Origin: Tumebacillus sp. BK434 | Lineage (GTDB): Bacteria > Bacillota > Bacilli > Tumebacillales > Tumebacillaceae | DNA: 64,000 nt | Assembly (NCBI RefSeq): GCF_004340785.1 | Contig: NZ_SLXS01000011.1 | Span: 1 to 64,000 of the forward strand | Reading direction: 5' to 3' | Notes under the pieces: model-generated | Seen by the model: the letters and a program-made list of their open reading frames with translations, nothing else | Database searches by the model: none | Told to the model about the DNA's origin: nothing | Shown here: in pieces, positions 24,933-33,501 of the stretch | Numbering within the stretch: position 1 is the first letter of the stretch | How the letters are laid out: each line of letters opens with the position of its first letter | Program-made: the position numbers and the translations under genes

Positions 24933-27900
24933 ATGAGCGGACTTACCAAACTCAGTTTGAAACATACGGTCGCCGTCATCATCCTCTGTGTGCTGGTGCT
25001 GGTCGGCGGTCTGTTCTCCACCAACCAGATCAAGATCGAAACGTTCCCCGACGTTTCCTTCCCGGCCCTGATGGTGCAGGGGATCTACCCGGGCGAGGCG
25101 GCTTCCGATGTGGAAGCGGAAGTCACCAAGCCGTTGGAAACCTCGCTGTTGAACGTCAAAGGGCATGACAGCATCACCTCATCCTCCAGTGAAAACGCAT
25201 CGATCATCATGATCATGTATCCGTTTGGCACCGACATGGAAAAGATGTCTTCCAAAGTCGAAGAGGCGGTCGGCAAGATCGCACTGCCCGACCGCGCCGA
25301 TGTCAAAGTCATCCGCATGACGGGCAACTCGATGCCGGTTTACCAAGTCGCCGTCTCCGGCGATAACGCAACCGAGCTGCAAGGCCTGCTCGAAAAAAGC
25401 GTGATGCCGGAGCTGAAACAGGTCGACGGCGTCGCGTCTGCCTCGCTGAAAGGCACGCAGTCCACCGACCTGCAAGTGGTCGTCGATCAGGCGAAAGCGC
25501 AAGCGATGGGCCTGTCGCTGTCCAAGATCAAAGAAGCGATCCAAGCCAAAAAGTATTCGCTCCCGCTTGGCAATGTCGAAACGGAAGGCAACTCGATCCC
25601 GGTGCGTCTGACCGGCGATCTCAACACCGTGGAAGAGCTGAAAAAGCTGCAGCTCAGCTCCGGCCAGTCGGCTGCGCAAGCTCCTTCGGCTGCTGGCGGC
25701 GGCATGTCGCACATGATGCCGGACGGCTCGCAGATGGCCGGCCAGATGCCGTCTGCAGGTGCCACGGCGCAGAACGCCCAAGCTCCTGCTGCCAAACCGG
25801 TGCTGCTCCAAGATGTCGCCACGATCTCCGAAGTCACCACGCAGTCGGAAATCACCCGCTACAACGGCCAGCCGTCGATGACGATCGAAGTGCTGAAGTC
25901 GCAGGACGCCAACACGGCCGAAGTGGTCACCGAAGTGAAAGACGTGCTGCAAAAGTGGCAGGATCAACACTCCGGCCTGACCTATCACGTGATCTTCGAC
26001 CAAGGCGCCGAAGTGGAAAAATCGGTCTCGGCGCTGGTCCGCGAAGGGCTGCTCGGCGCGCTGTTCACCGTCATCGTCATCCTGCTGTTCCTGCGCAGCA
26101 TCCGGGCGACGCTGATCTCGATTCTGTCCCTGCCGCTGTCGATCCTCGGCACGATCTTCGTGCTGAACCAGTTCGGCTACACCTTGAACATCATGACCCT
26201 CGGCGGTCTCGCCGTCGCCGTCGGGCGCATCGTCGACGACTCGATCGTCGTCATCGAAAACATCTACCGCTGGCGTCAGAAAAAAGGCACTGAGCTGAGC
26301 GGCAAAGCGCTCGCCTACCAGGCGGCCAGAGAAGTCACCGGCGCCGTCGCTTCCTCGACGTTTGCCACCGTCGTCGTGTTCGCGCCGCTGGCGATCGTCT
26401 CCGGCATCATCGGCGAGTTCTTCCGCCCGTTTGCCGTCGCGGTCGTCACCTCGATCCTCTTGTCCCTGCTCGTGTCGCTGGTGCTGATCCCGGTGCTCGG
26501 CAGTTCGTTCTTCAAGAAGATCAAACTCTCGCACAAAGAAGGCAAGATCACACAAGGCTTTGAAAAGCTGCTCCGCGGCTCGCTGCGCAAAAAGGGCCTC
26601 GTCCTCTCCCTGACCGTCGTGCTTTTGATCGGGTCGCTTTCGATGATCCCGGTGCTCGGCGTGTCCTTCCTGCCGCAAGGGGAAGGCAAGCAGTTCAGCG
26701 CAACGATGAAGCTCCCGAACGGCACCTCGCTCGAACGCACCGACGAAGTGTCCAAAGAAGTAGAATCGTATTTGAAAAAACTGAACGGCGTCGAGTACAG
26801 CCAGATGACGATCACCTCCGGCACGACGCTCGACTTCAACAACATCGGCGCCACGCCGAACGTTGCGAAGTTCACCGTCCACCTCGAAGCGGACGCATCG
26901 CTTGAGAACACGATGGCGACGACGCAAAAAGAGCTGACCAGCCTTGTGCAGCAGTTGGAGCATGACGCGGAGATCACCGTCCAGGAAAGCCAGACGCATG
27001 CCGGCCCGCCGTCGGGCAACAACGTCACGATCCAGCTGTTTGGCGACGATCTGACCGCGCTCGGCAAAGCGGCCACCCAAGTTGAAGATGTCCTGAAGCA
27101 AAACGAGAACCTCAAAGACGTCACCAACAACATGAACGAACAGCGCCCGAAATGGGTCGTCACCTTGAATCAAAAAGGAGAAGACGCCGGCGTCAGCGGC
27201 TATGTGCTGATGGGTGCCGTCTCCGAACAGCTGCGCCCGGTGGAAGTCGGCACGTATCAGTTGGGCGGCAACACGTGGAACCTGACCTTGAAATACGACA
27301 AGGCGATCACCACCAAGGATCAGCTCGCCGCCGTCAAACTCCCGACCGCTGCCGGCATTGTCTCCCTCGGCGACATCGCCAACATTGCGGTCGAAGAGAC
27401 GCCGGTCTCGATCCCGCACAAAAACGGCAAGCCGTACGCCGACCTCGCCGCGACGATCAAAGGCAACGACACGGCAAAAGTCACTCAGGACGTCATCGCC
27501 GACCTCGACATGATGACCCTGCCGGCCGGCGTGACCTACGAGACGGGCGGCGGTATGGAAATGATCACCAAAGGTTTCTCCGATCTGGGCATGGCGATGG
27601 TCGCTGCCGTCTTCCTCGTCTTCCTGATCCTGAGCGTCACCTTCGGCGGTCTGAAAACGCCGCTGGTCATCCTCTCCTCGCTGCTGTTCGTGCCGATCGG
27701 CGCGCTCGGCATGCTGCTGATCACCGGTGAACCGCTGTCGATGAGCGGGATGATCGGTCTGCTCATGCTAATCGGGATCGTCGTCACCAACGCGGTCGTC
27801 CTGCTCGACCGCGTGGAGAAAAACCGCGACACCGGCATGGAGCTGACCGAAGCGGTCGTCGAAGCGGCGAAGACGCGCCTGCGTCCGATCGTGATGACGG

Positions 27901-28085
27901 CGCTGGCCACGATTTTCGCCCTGCTGCCGCTCAGCCTGTCGCAGGAGGAAGCCGGCCTGATCTCGAAAGGCCTCGCCTTGACGGTCATCGGCGGCTTGAC
28001 CACCTCCACCTTCCTGACCCTGCTGTTCGTGCCCGTGCTGTACAGCATGGTCTCGAAAAAGCGCAAACCGCGTGAGAAGTTTTAA
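24933..28085 (+). CDS. swrC: RND-family efflux transporter (SwrC/AcrB-like)
   Basis: The 1050-residue transporter has the twofold RND layout: TM1, a large extracytoplasmic domain, TM2-6, then a repeat with a second large domain and TM8-12. The conserved proton-relay region is seen in TM4 (LGGLAVAVGRIVDDSIVVIENI) and its counterpart LLMLIGIVVTNAVVLLDRVE. Gram-positive members such as SwrC export surfactin and other hydrophobic agents without a TolC partner. A Met/Gln/Ala-rich insertion (GGGMSHMMPDGSQMAGQMPS) occurs in the first external domain at about residues 255-285. A weakly spaced AAAGGGG precedes the ATG. Confidence 0.93.
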   Translation: MSGLTKLSLKHTVAVIILCVLVLVGGLFSTNQIKIETFPDVSFPALMVQGIYPGEAASDVEAEVTKPLETSLLNVKGHDSITSSSSENASIIMIMYPFGTDMEKMSSKVEEAVGKIALPDRADVKVIRMTGNSMPVYQVAVSGDNATELQGLLEKSVMPELKQVDGVASASLKGTQSTDLQVVVDQAKAQAMGLSLSKIKEAIQAKKYSLPLGNVETEGNSIPVRLTGDLNTVEELKKLQLSSGQSAAQAPSAAGGGMSHMMPDGSQMAGQMPSAGATAQNAQAPAAKPVLLQDVATISEVTTQSEITRYNGQPSMTIEVLKSQDANTAEVVTEVKDVLQKWQDQHSGLTYHVIFDQGAEVEKSVSALVREGLLGALFTVIVILLFLRSIRATLISILSLPLSILGTIFVLNQFGYTLNIMTLGGLAVAVGRIVDDSIVVIENIYRWRQKKGTELSGKALAYQAAREVTGAVASSTFATVVVFAPLAIVSGIIGEFFRPFAVAVVTSILLSLLVSLVLIPVLGSSFFKKIKLSHKEGKITQGFEKLLRGSLRKKGLVLSLTVVLLIGSLSMIPVLGVSFLPQGEGKQFSATMKLPNGTSLERTDEVSKEVESYLKKLNGVEYSQMTITSGTTLDFNNIGATPNVAKFTVHLEADASLENTMATTQKELTSLVQQLEHDAEITVQESQTHAGPPSGNNVTIQLFGDDLTALGKAATQVEDVLKQNENLKDVTNNMNEQRPKWVVTLNQKGEDAGVSGYVLMGAVSEQLRPVEVGTYQLGGNTWNLTLKYDKAITTKDQLAAVKLPTAAGIVSLGDIANIAVEETPVSIPHKNGKPYADLAATIKGNDTAKVTQDVIADLDMMTLPAGVTYETGGGMEMITKGFSDLGMAMVAAVFLVFLILSVTFGGLKTPLVILSSLLFVPIGALGMLLITGEPLSMSGMIGLLMLIGIVVTNAVVLLDRVEKNRDTGMELTEAVVEAAKTRLRPIVMTALATIFALLPLSLSQEEAGLISKGLALTVIGGLTTSTFLTLLFVPVLYSMVSKKRKPREKF

Positions 28086-28097
28086 GTTTTGACCGAC

Positions 28098-28137
28098 AAA
28101 CAGCCCCCTTGGAACCGGGTTCCAAAGGGGCTGTTTT
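28098..28137 (+). terminator. Rho-independent terminator
   Basis: A long AAACAGCCCC(CT)TTGGAAC ... GTTCCAAAGGGGCTGTTT hairpin followed by TT directly ends the RND transporter operon. Confidence 0.88.
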
Positions 28138-28164
28138 CTGTCTGCTTTCCTTTTTTACCAATCT

Positions 28165-28173
28165 TGTTATAAT
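28165..28173 (+). promoter_or_regulatory. Extended -10 promoter candidate for the LysR gene
   Basis: TGTTATAAT, a perfect TATAAT with TG one base upstream, lies 86 bases before the LysR start. No good -35 hexamer is visible. LysR genes are often autoregulated at such sites. Confidence 0.4.
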
Positions 28174-28258
28174 AGCCTTAACTACTTTTCTTTCCATCAG
28201 TAAAATTTTTCTTCATGATTTTTTATATTAACTTGAACGAATAAAAGGAGGTGACGCG

Positions 28259-29155
28259 GTGACGCTGCTCCAATTTCAGGTGTTTGTGACGGTGACCGAA
28301 ACGAAAAGTTTTACCAAAGCAGGCGAACAGCTCGGGCTGACCCAGTCGGCCGTGTCGCAGGCGATTTCATCGCTGGAATCGGCGCTCGGCGTGACGCTGC
28401 TCCATCGCAGCCGCAGCGGGATCACACCGACGCAGATCGGCGAGCGGATGCTGCTCCACGTGCGGGAAGTGCTGCGCCGGACGATGCTGATGAAGCAGGA
28501 GGCGTCCGCGTCCCTCGGGCTGGAGTCCGGTACGCTGCGCATCGGTGCAATCCCGGCCATGGCGGCGAAGCTGCTGCCGGGTATCCTCGGCGGCTTCAAA
28601 AGCCGCTTTCCGGGGATCGAGCTGATCTTGCTGGAAGGCAGCCGGAACGAGGTGGCCGAATGGGTGCTGCACTCGGTCGTCGATGTTGGCTTGCTGCCGC
28701 TGCCGATCGACGGGCTGCCGCTTCACTCCCTGCCGCTGGTCGAGGACCGCTTCCATGTGTACCTGCCACCCGGCCATGCCTTGGAGCGGGAGCAGGCGCT
28801 GCGGCCTGAACAGTTGAATGGCGAGCCGTTCCTGTTATCAAAAGGGAGCTGTGACGCGCCCGTCCGCACCTTGTTTGCAGCGCGGGGACTGACGCTCAAT
28901 GTGCAGTTTGAGGTGCGCGATCCGGCGACGATCCTCGCGATGGTGCAGGAAGGGCTCGGCATCACGGTGCTGCCGGAGCTGTGCATTCCGGCGAGCCTGC
29001 CAGACGTGACGGCGCTGCCCTTGGCGCCGGAAGCGACGCGCACGCTGGGCTTGGCGGTGCGCTGTCTGCAGACGGTGTCGCCGGCGGCTGCCGGGCTGAT
29101 CAATCTTGCCCAGGCGTACGTCAGACAGCAGTGCCCGGGCTGTGTCGCTGTGTAA
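28259..29155 (+). CDS. LysR-family transcriptional regulator
   Basis: The 298-residue regulator has an N-terminal winged helix-turn-helix (FTKAGEQLGLTQSAVSQAISSLESALGVTLLHRS, quoted core GLTQSAVSQAISSLE) and a C-terminal periplasmic-binding-like effector domain (residues about 90-290). The start is a GTG with an ideal AAGGAGGTG ribosome binding site. An MFS transporter follows after 18 bases in the same direction and may be its target, although LysR targets are more often divergent. Confidence 0.93.
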   Translation: MTLLQFQVFVTVTETKSFTKAGEQLGLTQSAVSQAISSLESALGVTLLHRSRSGITPTQIGERMLLHVREVLRRTMLMKQEASASLGLESGTLRIGAIPAMAAKLLPGILGGFKSRFPGIELILLEGSRNEVAEWVLHSVVDVGLLPLPIDGLPLHSLPLVEDRFHVYLPPGHALEREQALRPEQLNGEPFLLSKGSCDAPVRTLFAARGLTLNVQFEVRDPATILAMVQEGLGITVLPELCIPASLPDVTALPLAPEATRTLGLAVRCLQTVSPAAAGLINLAQAYVRQQCPGCVAV

Positions 29156-29173
29156 GAGTGGAGGATTTGAACC

Positions 29174-30370
29174 ATGAATTCAAAATTGGTTCGCAACAAC
29201 GTCTGGCTGATCTACGCCTACACGTTTGCGACCGGACTGTTTTTTGACCGTGCGCTCTGGGTCTTGTTCTTAGTCGAGCGCGGGATGAATATGGCGCAGG
29301 TCGGCTTGCTGGAATCACTCCTGCATGTGGCGATCCTGCTGTTCGAAGTGCCGACCGGCATCGTCGCCGACCTCTACGGACGGCGCAAAAGCATGTTGAT
29401 CGGCACGTTTATCTCGCTGTTTTATGCGCTGTTCATGATGATCTCCGGCAACTTTTTCACCTTTACGCTCGCCTTCGCCCTGATGGGGCTGTCAGCCACG
29501 TTCAAGACCGGCGCGTCGCAGGCCCTGCTCTATGAAACGCTGCAGGCCGGGGGCCGGGAGAGCAGCTACACGAAGATCATGGGCAACGAGACCGCTCTGT
29601 TCCTGCTGTCGCTGTCGATCGCGCAGTGGACGGGCGGCTTGATGGCCGGGGTGAGCTGGACGGTGGTCTACACTTCGATCATCATCGCGCAACTCGTGGC
29701 GATGGCGCTGGTCTTCTTCGTCAAAGAGCCGGAGCGGGTACACCATTCGGAGGAACGGGAGCAGACGGGGAAAAAGTCGACCTGGCAGCTGTGGGCCGGG
29801 CAGTTCGCCGACACGCTGTCGATCTGGAAAAAGGAGCCTTCGCTGCGCAAGCCGGTCGTGCTGTTCGTGGCGGTGGTGACGATCATCACCGTCGTGATCT
29901 TCTACGCGCAGGAGCATTTCAAAAGGCAAGGGTTTACGACGGGCGAGATCGGGTTCATCTTCATGGCCGAAGCGCTGCTCAGCGCGCTGGCGGCGAAACT
30001 GGCGCATCGGGTGGAAAGCAAGATCCAATTTTCCAAGCTGTTTCAAGGGATCTATTTCGGATTTCTGGTCTTGCTGCTGATCTTCGCGGTGCTCAAAGGC
30101 TGGATCGCCGTCTTGCTGCTCTATGCGATGGGGATGCTGTCGACCGGGCTTGAACCGATCTTCTCCAACTTCGTGCAGGCCAAGCTGACCGCACAGGTGC
30201 GGGCGACCTTTTTCTCGATGATCTCGCTGTTGACCTCGTTTGGCATCATGCTGATCTTCCCGCTGTTCGGCGCGGTGGTCGACGTGATCGGCTTCACCTA
30301 CTCATTCGCCGGGCTGGCTGTGCTGCTGGTCTTGATGCGCATGGTGATCCGCCGACCGGCTGCTGTATAA
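29174..30370 (+). CDS. MFS transporter
   Basis: The 398-residue protein has 12 predicted membrane helices and the MFS loop 2-3 motif as GIVADLYGRRKSM. A central charged loop (about residues 185-215) separates the two six-helix halves. GGAGG precedes the ATG. It is likely co-transcribed with the LysR gene and ends at a clear terminator. The substrate is unknown; the family includes drug exporters. Confidence 0.9.
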   Translation: MNSKLVRNNVWLIYAYTFATGLFFDRALWVLFLVERGMNMAQVGLLESLLHVAILLFEVPTGIVADLYGRRKSMLIGTFISLFYALFMMISGNFFTFTLAFALMGLSATFKTGASQALLYETLQAGGRESSYTKIMGNETALFLLSLSIAQWTGGLMAGVSWTVVYTSIIIAQLVAMALVFFVKEPERVHHSEEREQTGKKSTWQLWAGQFADTLSIWKKEPSLRKPVVLFVAVVTIITVVIFYAQEHFKRQGFTTGEIGFIFMAEALLSALAAKLAHRVESKIQFSKLFQGIYFGFLVLLLIFAVLKGWIAVLLLYAMGMLSTGLEPIFSNFVQAKLTAQVRATFFSMISLLTSFGIMLIFPLFGAVVDVIGFTYSFAGLAVLLVLMRMVIRRPAAV

Positions 30371-30409
30371 AGCAAACCGAGATGGAAATATTATACCTGA
30401 CATACGAAA

Positions 30410-30436
30410 GGGAAGCCTCGCGGAGGCTTCCCTTTT
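30410..30436. terminator. Terminator between convergent MFS genes
   Basis: GGGAAGCCTC-GCG-GAGGCTTCCC followed by TTTT on the plus strand. It ends the LysR-MFS transcript. Confidence 0.85.
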
Positions 30437-30484
30437 ATGACTTGTACACGATGTCATAGACGGCGATCTCGGCGTGGCAAGCGC

Positions 30485-31726
30485 CTACTTGGCCGAACTT
30501 GGGAAATTGGACATCGGCATGGCATTCACTTGCCTGCGGGTGAGCAGCACATACCCAAAGATCAGCAAGTTGCCGATCACCAGCACCTGCAAGACTGTGA
30601 ATATGCCCAGCCAGTCTGTCAGCAAGCCCACCGGGAAGGAAATCAGCTGTGCGGCAGAAACGACGGCGCTCTGCACTCCCATCACCTTCCCCATGTGCTG
30701 ATCCGGGGCGGTCATTTGCAAAGCGGTAGCGATCACGATCCCGCCAATGGATGCTGCGGCTGCCCGTATGAAGAGCGCCAGACAGTCCAGCCATAAAAAA
30801 GGCGAGACAGCGATCACCCATGTGGTCAGGCACAGCGCGGCTACATTGAAGATGATGGTGCCGAAGACATTTCGTTTGAAATACTGATCGAATGTTCCGC
30901 AGATCACCGACCCCACCACATAACCGATGCCCAATGACGAGTTCAGCCAGCCGGCCGTTTCCACACCAAGATGGAGCAGGTTGTCGGAGATCGAAGGGAA
31001 CAGATAGTCGATCCGTCCCAAGGCAATAAACAAAAAGTTAAGAATGACCATCGTCAGCAGCACCCGCTGCATTCGAAACGCTTCCCCCGCATGTTTCAGT
31101 TCGGAAAACAGGGTCGGCTTGACGCTCACGTCCTGAATTTTGTCCGGTATCTTCATCTGCCAGATCGCATAGAGGATCGCCGAGAAGCTCAAGAAGTTTA
31201 TGTAGAACACCATTTTGTATCCAAACAGAGCAACCAGCGCAGAGCCGATGACCGGCCCGGCAAACAGCGCCAACTGAAAGGTTGCATTATAGACTGACAG
31301 CGCTTTGGACAATTGCTCGGCCGGCACGATGTTCGGCACGATCGAGCGCCGGGCAGGAAGATCCAGCCCGATCAGCAAACCATACAAAAAGTTGATCGTA
31401 TAGTACAAGTAGAGCTCCATCACGTTGAACGTGATCAACACGGCGAGCAGCAAGGTCAGAACTGCTTGCGCTCCTTGCGTAAAGAACAAGAGTTTCCGCC
31501 GATTGAAACGGTCGGCAAGGATCCCGCCGATGAGCATGAACAGAATGTTTGGCAAGGCCTGCGTAAAGATCAGCAGCGAGACGTCCGTCGCGGAGTTATG
31601 GAAGGAGAAAATATACCATTGCTCCGCATAGAGCTGCGCCCATGTTCCAAGGTTGGAGACGATCAGCCCCAGCCAGAGCAGACGGAAATCGCGGATTTTC
31701 AGGACGGTAAACAGATTGGAAGCCAT
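30485..31726 (-). CDS. MFS transporter (MDR-type exporter)
   Basis: The 413-residue protein has 12 membrane helices, the loop 2-3 motif GGILADRFNRRKLLF and a second-half GTFDQYFKRN. It belongs with macrolide/drug-type exporters (MefA/EnfA-like MFS_3 group) but the substrate is not evident. ATG 31726 has GGAGAGG at 7 bases; a GTG three bases upstream is an alternative. It is transcribed from its own promoter and is unrelated in sequence to the convergent MFS gene. Confidence 0.9.
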   Translation of the reverse strand: MASNLFTVLKIRDFRLLWLGLIVSNLGTWAQLYAEQWYIFSFHNSATDVSLLIFTQALPNILFMLIGGILADRFNRRKLLFFTQGAQAVLTLLLAVLITFNVMELYLYYTINFLYGLLIGLDLPARRSIVPNIVPAEQLSKALSVYNATFQLALFAGPVIGSALVALFGYKMVFYINFLSFSAILYAIWQMKIPDKIQDVSVKPTLFSELKHAGEAFRMQRVLLTMVILNFLFIALGRIDYLFPSISDNLLHLGVETAGWLNSSLGIGYVVGSVICGTFDQYFKRNVFGTIIFNVAALCLTTWVIAVSPFLWLDCLALFIRAAAASIGGIVIATALQMTAPDQHMGKVMGVQSAVVSAAQLISFPVGLLTDWLGIFTVLQVLVIGNLLIFGYVLLTRRQVNAMPMSNFPSSAK

Positions 31727-31790
31727 CACTACACCTCTCCGGATGATCCGCCCGATTCAAGGCTGTCGCGGATTCCTTTTTCTTCAAGTT

Positions 31791-31820
31791 ACTATACTGC
31801 TGATCCTCCGCTTGCGTCAA
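31791..31820 (-). promoter_or_regulatory. SigA-type promoter of the leftward MFS gene
   Basis: On the minus strand TTGACG (31815-31820) is followed after 18 bases by TATAGT (31791-31796), 64 bases before the MFS start. Confidence 0.65.
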
Positions 31821-31870
31821 CAAAATCATCTGAAAATATTAATGTTCAATTTACTTATCGGGATGACAGC

Positions 31871-31903
31871 AAAAAAGAGTCAAGTGTGTACACAACTCGA
31901 CTC
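31871..31903 (-). terminator. Rho-independent terminator
   Basis: On the minus strand an imperfect GAGTCGAGTTGTG/CACACTTGACTC hairpin is followed by TTTTTT, just after the TerC-family gene. Confidence 0.8.
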
Positions 31904-31921
31904 CTCGATTGGCAGATCGAC

Positions 31922-32608
31922 TTATTTTCTTGAAAACGGCACGCTGACCACGCGGTTTTGCTGCTTCCGTCCGTACAACAGGAACGCTGCGACGAGCAGC
32001 CAGGGGATGAACGCTTCCGCTTGGGTGAGGTGGGTGGTGAGATAGGGGCCGACGAAGCGGTCTTCGCGGACCAGCTCCCAGGCGGTGTAGCCGAGGAAGG
32101 CGGCGGCGAGGGTGATCACGTAGGGGTAACGGTGCATGATCCGGGTCACGAGGCCGGCGCCAAACATGATCACCGGGACGGAGACGAGCAGCCCGATCCC
32201 GATCAACAGCAGGTCTCCACCGGCAACGGCGGCGACGGCGACCGTGTTGTCGACGCTCATCACGAGGTCGGCGATCATGATCGTTTTCACGGCGCTCCAC
32301 AGGGTGGACTGCCGGCTTTGGGCCTGTGTTTGCTCATGCTCTTGGCGGAGCAGGGAGATCGCGATGTAGACGAGCAGCACCCCGCCTGCCGCCTGCAGGA
32401 AGGGGATCTCCAACAGCCTGGCCGCGATAAAGGTCAAGGCGACTTTTAACACCACCGTCCCCATGCTTCCCCACCAGAACGCTTTTTTCTGCAGCTGGGC
32501 GGGCAGGTTGCGGCAGACGAGCGCGATCAGCAAGGCGTTGTCACAGCTGAGCACGATGTTGATCAGGATGAGTTTGATCAGTTCGGCTGCAAATGAATCG
32601 GCGAGCAT
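31922..32608 (-). CDS. TerC-family integral membrane protein (YjbE-like)
   Basis: The 228-residue protein has seven or so membrane helices and the two paired TerC motifs with intramembrane aspartates: LSCDNALLIALVCRNLP and DLVMSVDNTVAVAAVAGGD. This family has been linked to metal (notably manganese) efflux and metalation of exported enzymes. GGAGGTG lies 8 bases before the ATG. It is followed by its own terminator. Specific substrate not shown by sequence. Confidence 0.92.
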   Translation of the reverse strand: MLADSFAAELIKLILINIVLSCDNALLIALVCRNLPAQLQKKAFWWGSMGTVVLKVALTFIAARLLEIPFLQAAGGVLLVYIAISLLRQEHEQTQAQSRQSTLWSAVKTIMIADLVMSVDNTVAVAAVAGGDLLLIGIGLLVSVPVIMFGAGLVTRIMHRYPYVITLAAAFLGYTAWELVREDRFVGPYLTTHLTQAEAFIPWLLVAAFLLYGRKQQNRVVSVPFSRK

Positions 32609-32682
32609 GTCAGGTGCACCTCCGGCTTGTCAGTCATTCCACCTTCTACTGTATGTGCGGCAAGGGAGGAGTCATGACCATT

Positions 32683-33501
32683 TCAAGGGAGAAAGCCTTG
32701 TTGGGAGATGAAGATCGTATCCGGCGGAAACTCGGCTTGCAGACGGTGCAGGACACGGAGATAAGCGTCGCGGCTGTACCAGTCCTCAAAGCCGTGCTCA
32801 TGGTACATGTCCCCGATGCGCAGTCGCTCAGTGCGCTTGCCGCCGCTGCCGTCGCCCATGAAGAAGTCGTCGAGGCAGACGCGGCTGACGATGCCGGCGA
32901 GCGTGCGGGCGAAATGGTCGCTGCTCGGCAAAACGGGCGCGATCGTCGCTTGCACCGGGATGCCCGCGTCGGCGAGCGTTTGCAGAGCTTTGAGCCGGGC
33001 AGGGATCGGCGGGGCTTGCGGCGAGAAGAGCTTGCGGATGTCGTCGCGGTCGGTCTCGACGGTGACCGAGACGCGAATGCGATCCTTTAGCGCCTGAAAC
33101 AGGTCGAGGTCGCGGGCGACGAGCGGGCTGCGGGTCTGGACGAACAAGAAGTCGGGCGGATGCTCCACCATCGTTTCCAGCAAGCTCCGGGTGACTTTTT
33201 CCTGCGCTTCGAGCGGCTGGTACGGGTCGGTGCTGGAAGACATGAAGATGGTGACCGGGCCTTTTTGGCGGGCGTTCTGCAGCTCTTTGTTCAGCTTGGC
33301 GGCCGCTTCCGTTTTGACATCGATCCAGGTGCCCCACGCTTCGCCCCGAAACAGCGCCACCGGCATCTGGCGGACGTAGCAGTAGGAGCAGGCATAGGAG
33401 CAGCCGGTGTACGGGTTGAGGGTGTGGCTGTAGCCGGTGAGATAGCCGCTCGCCGGGTTGAGGAGCTTGGACGGCTTTTTATGGGTGATCGTGTGTTTCA
33501 C
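32683..33501 (-). CDS. Radical SAM protein, SPL-like (Rv2578c family)
   Basis: The 272-residue protein has the Fe4S4/SAM-binding CxxxCxxC motif in YTGCSYACSYCYVRQ (about residues 33-42), and the family segments MSSSTDPYQPLE and VSVTVETDRDDIRKLFSP. It resembles the spore-photoproduct-lyase-like radical SAM proteins of unknown reaction. Its start overlaps the end of the M81 peptidase gene by 23 bases, so they share a transcript. No partner enzyme reveals the chemistry. Confidence 0.88.
   Translation of the reverse strand: MKHTITHKKPSKLLNPASGYLTGYSHTLNPYTGCSYACSYCYVRQMPVALFRGEAWGTWIDVKTEAAAKLNKELQNARQKGPVTIFMSSSTDPYQPLEAQEKVTRSLLETMVEHPPDFLFVQTRSPLVARDLDLFQALKDRIRVSVTVETDRDDIRKLFSPQAPPIPARLKALQTLADAGIPVQATIAPVLPSSDHFARTLAGIVSRVCLDDFFMGDGSGGKRTERLRIGDMYHEHGFEDWYSRDAYLRVLHRLQAEFPPDTIFISQQGFLP

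Noticed and set aside
25179-27419. 746-codon minus-strand open frame inside the RND transporter gene
   Set aside because: Asp/Arg/His-rich antisense translation of a well-conserved transporter; no start signal.
30435-30833. 132-codon minus-strand ORF at the end of the leftward MFS gene
   Set aside because: Overlaps the MFS gene in another frame and reads as low-complexity antisense-like sequence; no RBS.
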